Source: Chara braunii (Eukaryota > Streptophyta > Charophyceae > Charales > Characeae). Taken from it: a DNA stretch of 47,363 nucleotides. The number at the start of each line of letters is the position of its first letter. Position 1 is the first letter of the stretch. The stretch covers positions 1,656,509 through 1,703,871 of the forward strand of contig BFEA01000275.1 in the NCBI GenBank assembly GCA_003427395.1, given 5' to 3'. The translations under genes and the position numbers were made by a program. Below, piece after piece: positions 40,823 through 47,363 of the stretch. The notes under the pieces were generated by a model. It saw nothing but the letters and a program-made list of their open reading frames with translations. It did not search any database and had not been told where the DNA came from.

Positions 40823-41935
40823 GCTTACCGGACCATATTAAGCGACGTTCCCGTCGCTTCGCCAAATCAGAAGGCTATAAATCCATTCACACTCCAAATG
40901 CTGACGAAACAGGAACCAATCCGATTAACCGACAAACACAGGGGAGAGGCCTCCATCAAAACATGCCTCCACAACTATATGCTGCCAGGTTTCTAACCTG
41001 GGCCTCTCACCGCCCAGAAATTAGGACGCTCACCGCATAAGTTCCAAAAACCTTCCCAATCGTCCTCTCCCTGGTCCTAAACAACCTTGGGCTTCTCGTT
41101 GGGTGTCCCTAGTCCTGGCAAAAACTAGGGACGCGGGCCTTAATCGAGACCTTTTGAAGGCACTCTCGCCTTCCTTCTCAAAATCTCTCGCAATCAAATA
41201 CACACAAGTATATATGTATACTTAATATCCGCTCAGCTCTTTCTGCAGTCTAGTACAGAAAGGCTAGGTCTCCACCTTGGCCCACCATAGCCTGGCTGAT
41301 CGGACCAGGACCACGGCCCACCGCATTGTTATTTAGCAGCAGTACCCTCGTTGGTTACGCAACGATAGGTTTTCTCCTGATAAGCATTCAATCAGGATTT
41401 CTCCCAAAAATTATCAACCATCATTATCCCGCGGAGTAATTTCATTGGGGCGGGCACCCTCCCCTTAAACTCTTACCCACGCGGTCTCGCAGCCAGGTTG
41501 CGCCGGCTAGCAGCCATCCAATGAGGTTACGACCTAGAGGTACTAACTTCTTTTCAGTTAGCTTGGCCTTTCTTCAATATGTCTCAGAATTAGCACCAGT
41601 GGTTAGACGGGGGCGTCGCAAAACAAAATCACTGGCCCACTGCGCGATACGTAGGGCTCCGAAGGCATTTACCAGCCCTCCCTCAATAGGCATGGCATCC
41701 TCCGCACGCTTACAAACAAAATCACCGCTAAATCCACCAGGTCGTGACCCCTGACTTGATCAGCGTCAGCAGCCACCCACCCTGAGACATCTCTCGCCCT
41801 GCACTCATTGCGACTTTCTCAAACATTCCAAACAAAAGTGGCTATTTTCGTCAGACTTTATCACTCATCAGACAACTTACTATGTCATAAATCAGTTTAC
41901 TCACCTTTGAAGGTGAGTCTCCCAACAACAAAAAC

Positions 41936-42214
41936 ATCCCCTTTGCCAAAAATCCAAGGGGCTCTCATCATAAACGAAACACCCCCTCTTCCAAAAATCA
42001 CGAGGGGTCTCGCCACAGAACAAAACACCCCCTCTTCCAAAAATCACGAGGGGTCTCGCCATAAAACAATACACTCCCTCTTCCAGAAAATCACGAGGGG
42101 TCTCGCCATAAAACCAAACGTCCCCTCCTCAAAACTCGAGGGGGTTTCATCATAACACACAACATCTCAAAACATCCCCTTTTCCAAAATCCAAGGGGGT
42201 TTATCATAAAACAA
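41936..42214 (-). repeat. Six-unit array of short hairpins, element III
   Basis: Units of about 46-54 bp, each built as CCCCTCTTCCAAAAATCACG then AGGGG and a spacer of the TCTCGCCATAAAACAA type. Stem sequences vary together: CCCCTTT...AAGGGG in the outer units, CCCCTC...GAGGGG in the inner ones. The array is longer than its element II counterpart. Confidence 0.85.
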
Positions 42215-42798
42215 ACATCACTGAGAGACCATCTTATGGGTCCTCATCACAACTTAAGCAATCAATAATCAACATGGTAAGCATTTTGAGCCTCCAGGGC
42301 TCATAAATCTTCAAAATCCTCACAACCTTTCATAGACGGGCCGCGCTTCTTCCCCTTATACTCTGCCCTATCAGCTGTTCGTGGGCAGGTCGCACAAGTA
42401 TACCGAGGAGAAGACAATTTTGCTTATAATCATATTCACAGTACCCATGACATATAAAAGGTTTTTCACACATTGTCCACACAAACTCATCATACATCAG
42501 AGCACAACCACACATGTGAGAGAGACAAGTGATCGTCACATATAAGAATGGTCCCTTAAAAATAACTCATCATAATATACACTCAGAGAAATAAAATGTC
42601 TCACACAGAAAATGACCCCAAATCATAGCTCACTCAACTCAAGCCACACCAAACTCACGCTGACAATTATCCCTAAAATACATGTCAGATCTGTCTCTCA
42701 AAGCCAGTGCGTAGGCCACCTAAATATGTACATGCCTCATCTAGATCACTCTGATCCTCAAGATCCCAGCTCAGTAGGAACACTAAAGTTCAGATTTA

Positions 42799-42902
42799 GA
42801 CTAGTAGCAATCATCAAAAAGGTCCTCTAAGTCTAAGAGGGTATCACACAGACTAGTAGCAATCATCAAAAAGGTCCTCCAAGTCTAAAAGGGTATCACA
42901 CA
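42799..42902. repeat. 52-bp tandem duplication
   Basis: Two adjacent copies starting GACTAGTAGCAATCATC at 42799 and 42851, differing at two positions. A recent local duplication. Confidence 0.93.
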
Positions 42903-42957
42903 GAACCTAAGTTGATGCCTCACTAGATACTCGCCCACTTACATAGACAAACCGGCC

Positions 42958-45735
42958 CTACCTCCTCAACTCCTCTTGGTTTTGCCTATATAACTGAGCC
43001 CTAACTCCATATGCGGACTTCTCTACTATCCTACCCTGTCTATCATACATCTTACCCCCTGCCTCTGAGACCTTCCCTTCTGCCTTATCCTCAAGGAACT
43101 CGAGACAGTCCAGAGTCAAATGCACACCCGTCTTGCAGTAGAAGCATAGCTGATTAATCTTCCTCTTGAACTTCTTTTTCCTGGGCTGAGGAGGTGGCGA
43201 TGGTACTGACAACCCCCTGCTGCTCTGATCGAGGAGCTGCGGTACTAACGACCTCCTGCTGCTCTACCGCAGGAACCGGTCCCCCAGACCCAGATCCAGT
43301 AGCCCAAGATCCCAGTCTGCTCCTCAAATCCCCTGTCGCTGGGACGTACTCATGCGTGTCCAACCTCTGAGGTCTCCTCTCAAGTGTCTATCCTGGCACT
43401 GCCATGGGCTGCTCCTCAATCTCCTCTGGCCCATACTCAGGTGTGCCCAACCTCTAGAGCCATCCCTCGATGACACCCTTCGCCTCAATCCCCATCTCTC
43501 TCTTAAGAGGCTTCTCTATCCTCTGCTCGGGTGAAAATAAACTCGCCTCTTCCTGCATAGTGTGCACCGCCTCAAGGAGCACACCCATGGATCCCTCTGC
43601 TGAGCCTTGAGCCGGCTCACTGCTAGATGGTGGCAACCCCTCCTCTACTGCCAAAGGTACGACTGGGCCCGCCGCTGCCACTGGCAGCGTCGCGAGCTCG
43701 GTAGGGGCTTTGAACTCGAACGCCTCTCTCTCCGCCTGCCTCTGGGCTCTCGCCTCCTCTGGCTCCAGGATAACTCTCCTCATAGGTGGCTCCTGGCGAG
43801 GCTCTGCTGCAGATGGCTGTCCTGGTAACCCATGTCCTGGCTGCCTCTGCTCTCCCTGCGTGCTGCTCTCTGGCTTATCCACCTTTCTCTGGGTTTGCTG
43901 CCTCAGACTCTCAATGATAGCTGCTTGGCTGACCACCAATGCCCTGAGTTTCTGGATTTCCATCTCCATAGCCTCCAGGCGTACTCCATGGCTTACTTCC
44001 TTTATCTTTTTTCCTGTCAGATCGCCCTCCAATAACAAGTGTCGGTCAAAGGTTGTTTTGGCCAGGAACTTGATTTTGCGATCTAACCTCTCTTTCGCCT
44101 TCCTGGCCACCCCAAACCCGACTCTGACTGGCGAAGGAAGCTCCTCTCCTCTCTGCTCCCAAAAGTCCCTCCACATCTCAGGGATCTCCAGGGCCCTAGC
44201 TGGCGCGCTGGGTGGCTGACCTGGGAGTGCTCCTACTGCCTCCGATCTCTGCCCCTCCCGCTGCTGCTCCGGAAGCTCCCCCGCTGCCTCCAACCTCTGC
44301 CTCTCTTGCCATATCTCGTCTATCCTCCTGGTTCTTCTCGCCCTCTTTTCCTCTGCTGTCTCTCCAGCTGGCGCCCTTTCCCTCGTGCGGAGGTCGACCC
44401 TCTTCGGGATCTCTGCCTCCATCTCCTTCTCGGGCTGGCACGGCTCCTGGCGCGGCTCTGCAGGTGCTGGCTCTTCCAGGTCTGGGTGCTCCAGGGCATG
44501 AGCTGCTAGGTGCCTGTCAATTAGGGTCAAGGCTTCTCTCCTTACAGCTGCCCTCTCTCTCCTCCTTTCTGCTCTCCTTTCTGGCGAAGGGGCCTTTTCT
44601 GATGAAGGCAATGGGGTCTTCTCTCTCTGCAACCTTTCCCCTGCCTGGCGAGTGCTCCCTGGTGCATCCCCGAGTCTCAAACCTACCGCTGGCGTCTGTG
44701 GGTGCGTGTCCTCTCCAACCTCTATCACTTCCTTCCATGCACGTCTCCCCTCATCGCCCAGCCCTCTCTCTCGCTGAGTATCCTGGACGTCCTCCCGAGG
44801 CACCTCCTACTGTGGCACCTCCTCTCGTGGTACCTCCTCCTGTGGCACCTCCTCTCGTGGTACCTCCTCCGCCTGCTCTCCATGCTCCTCACCCCGAGGC
44901 GACGCCCTCCACCGAGAGATATCCAAATGTGTCTCCAACTCCCTCAAGGGCCCCTCAGATGCTAGCGGCTCCTCCTGTGTGCGTGTTGGCGACCTCCTCA
45001 ATCCACCCTCGGTAAACCGATGGAACTCCACTGTCCCCAACCCACACTCAGGGTATGCCCCTCACTCCTCAGCCTCTGGCTCCGGCTCCGGTTCCTCTTC
45101 TCTCCTGGCTAGGGCCTTCCGTCCTCCTCGAGATGGTCTCGTCTCCCTGGGCTCAGGGTCCCTCTGCCTCTAACTCCTCTGACGCCTCTCAATTCTGGGC
45201 TGAGGGGGCTCTGCAGTCGAAAGGCCTCTCTCAGATGTGCCCTGCAGCTCTCCCAGTCCCGGGTCATGCTTCTAACCTGCCTAGCAAGTGGTCTTTCCGC
45301 CTTCCTGGTCCAGAGTGGTAATGTCTGCATCCAATCGTCTCTCGGTATACCCTGCCCCTGCATGAACCACTCAAAAGCGGGGATGAAGTCTGACGCATTC
45401 CCAATCTCCAGCCGGATCGGCCTGCCATCATGTCCCACAAGCGAGGGTCGCAGCTCCTGCATCCTCAACTCCACCTCTGACCTCGTCGTCGCCTCTCTAT
45501 GGATCCGTGCGACGGGCTCCTCGAATCTGCCGACTCCCCTCAGCCTCTCAATCCTCTGGGTCACAGTCCAACTCATACGCCGCACATGCTCCAAGAAGTT
45601 GTCTAGGAATAACTCGATGTCACCACCGTCGTACTCTGGAGTGCTCTCTCGATGGTGAGGCCCATGCCGCTCATATCCTCATGATGCGCCCAACGGCCTC
45701 TGAGGCGGNCGTGTCCCCTTCCCTCCTCTTGGCAT
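42958..45735 (-). pseudogene. gag: Long gag of element III, degenerate
   Basis: Structural Gag of about 900 codons from ATG 45735 (MPRGGKGT). Order: DIELFLDNFLEHVRRMSW; RLEIGNASDFIPAFEWFMQG, WTRKAERPLARQVR and WESCRAHLREAFRL, a capsid-like region; a short repeat of EEVPREEVPQ units (30-bp period, about 44807-44880); a long, highly charged coiled-coil stretch (44803-43454, helical from about 44090 to 43850); and a CCHC knuckle CFYCKTGVHLTLDC (about 43150), followed by KMYDRQGR and AQLYRQNQEE, which I recall from charophyte elements. Broken by TGA 45681, a frameshift near 45110, a TGA near 45058, TAG at 44804-44806, TAG 43454, TAG about 43387 and a frameshift near 43200. There is one N at 45709. 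Confidence 0.8.
44807..44880 (-). repeat. 30-bp coding repeat in element III gag
   Basis: GTGGCACCTCCTCTCGTGGT recurs with a 30-bp period and encodes alternating EEVPR and EEVPQ units, in frame with the surrounding gag. One unit carries a GAG-to-TAG change. Confidence 0.85.
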
Positions 45736-45898
45736 GGCTGTCTTCGTAAAGTCAGACCTGCACAACAGGCGAAGGAGACAACAGGCACACATTGGGGTAA
45801 GCAAACAGGTGATAATCAAAGCAAGCTCAGACCAGACCTCACTCGCAGCATGCATCCTACCTAACCTACACACCCTATTACTTTTATTATAAAGGCAG

Positions 45899-46969
45899 TC
45901 AGGTCATCTTTCTTACCTCTTCTCTCGCCTCAAATTTCTTCAGTCGCGTTCCAGATACCCAATCCTTCCACTCAGTCTCATTTAGCTCTTCAATCTGGTA
46001 TGCTCCGAAGTCTCCAACCCGTACGATCCGGTAGGGATCTAACCACCTCTTATCGAGCTTCCTGGACCACTGCTTCTTCGATGATGAATCGTAGAGAAGC
46101 ACGACATCCCCAACTGCCAACGGTACTTTCCTCACCCGCGCAGACAGATCCCATCGAGCCTTATCATCCATACGGCTTCGTGCCACATGATCAGACGCCT
46201 CCTGGATCCTTTCTTCTATCGCCCCTATCTGCCGCGCCCGAATATCGAGCGGTTCTTCGAATGACAGGTTAACTTCCAGATCCTGGTGCCTCCATGTCTT
46301 AAGAAAACTCTCGATAGGGAAGGTGGCGTGCCTTCCATACCACAGCGTCGATGGTGCGTACTTGGTGGATCTTTTTACTGTAACGTTCTCGACAAAGAAC
46401 ACCGCCCTTAGGTATCTTGGCCATTGATAAGGCCTACCTTCGGTCCACTTAGCCAGGAGGCTCGTAATGGTACTATGTCCTCTCTCAACGGGAGCATTTG
46501 CCTGGGGGTGCGCGGCCGTGGTGTAGTTGGCTGCCACACCATACCTTGATAACAGTTCTTGCACCTCCTGGCAGGTAAACTCCGATCCTCTGTCCATTAC
46601 GAATTCCCTGACGAAAGGATAGCATAGGTAATACTCCTCGATGCAGCTCACCAGGACTGACCCGGTCTTTGTGCGAATAGCACACCCGTCTACGAACCCA
46701 GACAGGTTATCGCGCGCATCGAAGATATAGTTATAGCCCTGATCCCCAAGCGGCATAAAAAGCAGATCGAGATGCACTACAACCCCCACCTCTCGCTCTA
46801 GCCTTGGATGCAGCGGCTCTCCTTGCCTTAAACGGGATCTCTCCTGGCAGGGTACGCAAGATCGGTAGAACTTCCCGACCATATCCATCATCCCATCCCA
46901 GTAGTACAACTCACTTATCTTGGCATACGTTGTCAGGCGGCCACAAGCAGTGCGCCGCCTGAAATCCAC
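45899..46969 (-). CDS. Integrase catalytic core and C-terminal domain, 5' truncated, element III
   Basis: The most intact domain in the window: 356 codons with no stop. The frame opens at FRRRTACGRL, so the His pair of the HHCC zinc site is missing while the Cys pair (CVPC, residues 38 and 41) remains. Catalytic residues are all present: Asp 68 (HLDLL), Asp 126 (MDRGSEF) and Glu 162 (APVERGH), with the standard 35-residue spacing. The C-terminal part has AVGDVVLLYD, WSRKLDKRW and DPYRIVRVGDFGAYQIEEL, an SH3-like integrase tail. The start is a GTG after an in-frame stop, so there is no true start codon and this is the 3' end of a pol gene. It lies 164 bp upstream of the gag ATG. Confidence 0.88.
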   Translation of the reverse strand: MDFRRRTACGRLTTYAKISELYYWDGMMDMVGKFYRSCVPCQERSRLRQGEPLHPRLEREVGVVVHLDLLFMPLGDQGYNYIFDARDNLSGFVDGCAIRTKTGSVLVSCIEEYYLCYPFVREFVMDRGSEFTCQEVQELLSRYGVAANYTTAAHPQANAPVERGHSTITSLLAKWTEGRPYQWPRYLRAVFFVENVTVKRSTKYAPSTLWYGRHATFPIESFLKTWRHQDLEVNLSFEEPLDIRARQIGAIEERIQEASDHVARSRMDDKARWDLSARVRKVPLAVGDVVLLYDSSSKKQWSRKLDKRWLDPYRIVRVGDFGAYQIEELNETEWKDWVSGTRLKKFEAREEVRKMT

Positions 46970-47363
46970 GGTTTAGGAACTTAGCCTCAAAGACAAGTCC
47001 GTGCAATGACGGTACTCTGGTTTGACCATGCAGCAAAAATTAGAGGCACCCCGAGTACCCCTAAGATTAGATATGACGACCGTTGAGACTAGCTCTCGAA
47101 ATTGATAAGAAGGACTACCTTACCGCGGGGGCGTCTATCTCAATACCGCCGTCTTTAGCTTGTTTCCGGGACGGCTGCCTGCTGAACAGCAAGATGGAGA
47201 TGGGCTTGGGCGTGGTTCTTTTACGCTCCACAACTGACGCAGAAGTGGGGCCTCGGATATCATCAATTTTGGTATCAAAATTAAAGAAAAGAGAACTTGA
47301 ATTAAAAACAAAACAAGAAAAGAGAAAAACGGAATATTCATTAATTTATTCAAAATCTTTGAT
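46970..47363. other. Right edge, non-coding
   Basis: 46970-47061 is the non-coding partner of the junction shared with 17125-17262. Beyond that the sequence becomes AT-rich and I see no gene or repeat. Confidence 0.5.

Larger units (their letters stand above)
40823..42957 (-). other. 3' region of element III
   Basis: About 2.1 kb without a gene. The half nearest the LTR is homologous to the element II 3' region. It contains an AGCGACG/CGTCGCT hairpin beside the LTR, a perfect CTCACCTT-TG-AAGGTGAG palindrome (41900-41917), the six-unit hairpin array and a 52-bp tandem duplication (42799-42902). The stretch at about 40960-41880 shows no pattern that I can name. Confidence 0.6.
40753..47061 (-). 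mobile_element. Element III: gypsy-type gag element with integrase remnant
   Basis: On the - strand, integrase (46969-45899) lies upstream of a long gag (45735-42958), followed by a 3' region related to that of element II and an LTR start at 40822. Integrase before gag is not the normal gypsy order. Either two elements have been fused by deletion or this family is rearranged. No 5' LTR is visible before the window edge. Confidence 0.6.

Noticed and set aside
35361-40830. Terminal inverted repeats of a 5.4-kb DNA transposon
   Set aside because: The inverted match continues far outside the supposed ends into retroelement 3' regions, and copy A has only one such end. A tail-to-tail LTR junction explains it better.
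44212-45015. 267-codon + strand frame, Pro/Ser/Leu-rich
   Set aside because: Antisense to the Glu/Arg-rich gag of element III; a composition artefact.

Overview
This window looks like repeat-dense nuclear DNA of a plant-lineage eukaryote. It holds decayed Ty3/gypsy retroelements with gag and pol domains, a tRNA-Asp type primer site, long microsatellites and assembly gaps, and no cellular gene that I can recognise. From memory, the gag and integrase sequences (for example the DRQGR and AQLYRQNQEE stretch after the zinc knuckle) resemble elements of the charophyte alga Chara braunii. That assignment is recollection, not a search, and I hold it at about 0.6.

Layout. Positions 1-3729 are non-coding flank with simple repeats. 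Element II (+ strand) begins at 3730 with a giant LTR-like repeat (copy A, at least 5.4 kb). A long leader follows, then an accessory ORF (X4) starting at 12251. X4 is interrupted at 12610 by element I (- strand, 12611-32058, about 19.4 kb). Element I has two LTR copies (12611-13817 and 30822-32058, each with an N gap at the same place), a tRNA-Asp-like primer binding site (30803-30820) and a 1.9 kb leader. Next come about ten same-strand ORFs of unknown function (28883-24006), then gag, protease, RT/RNase H and integrase (23842-17313), and a 3.5 kb repeat-rich 3' region. X4 and element II resume at 32059, followed by a broken gag (32542-33766) with no pol. Then come a 1.6 kb 3' region and LTR copy B (35369-40752), about 5.4 kb and closely similar to copy A. 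At about 40752 copy B is joined tail-to-tail to element III (- strand). Element III contributes a 70-bp LTR start, a related 3' region, a long degenerate gag (45735-42958) and, unusually upstream of gag, an open D,D-35-E integrase ORF (46969-45899).

The most interesting signal is the cargo between primer site and gag in element I. By eye, at least three of its reading frames (X1, X2, X3) are diverged tandem paralogues of one unknown protein. The ORF that element I interrupts in element II (X4) belongs to the same family. Two different giant retroelements therefore appear to carry a shared, unrecognised accessory protein upstream of gag, amplified to three copies in element I. Downstream of X3 the small ORFs are packed almost like an operon (a stop and an ATG 3 nt apart, and a 4-nt ATGA overlap).

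A second unusual layer is structural. The giant LTR carries six or seven hairpins with one conserved 20-nt loop core, and several have complementary arms that differ together from unit to unit. The 3' regions of elements II and III carry another array of short hairpins with co-varying stems. No gene here is fully intact except possibly the element III integrase ORF, which lacks its N-terminal His residues. Most are broken by nonsense codons, frameshifts or deletion. All homology and alignment statements are by-eye readings.
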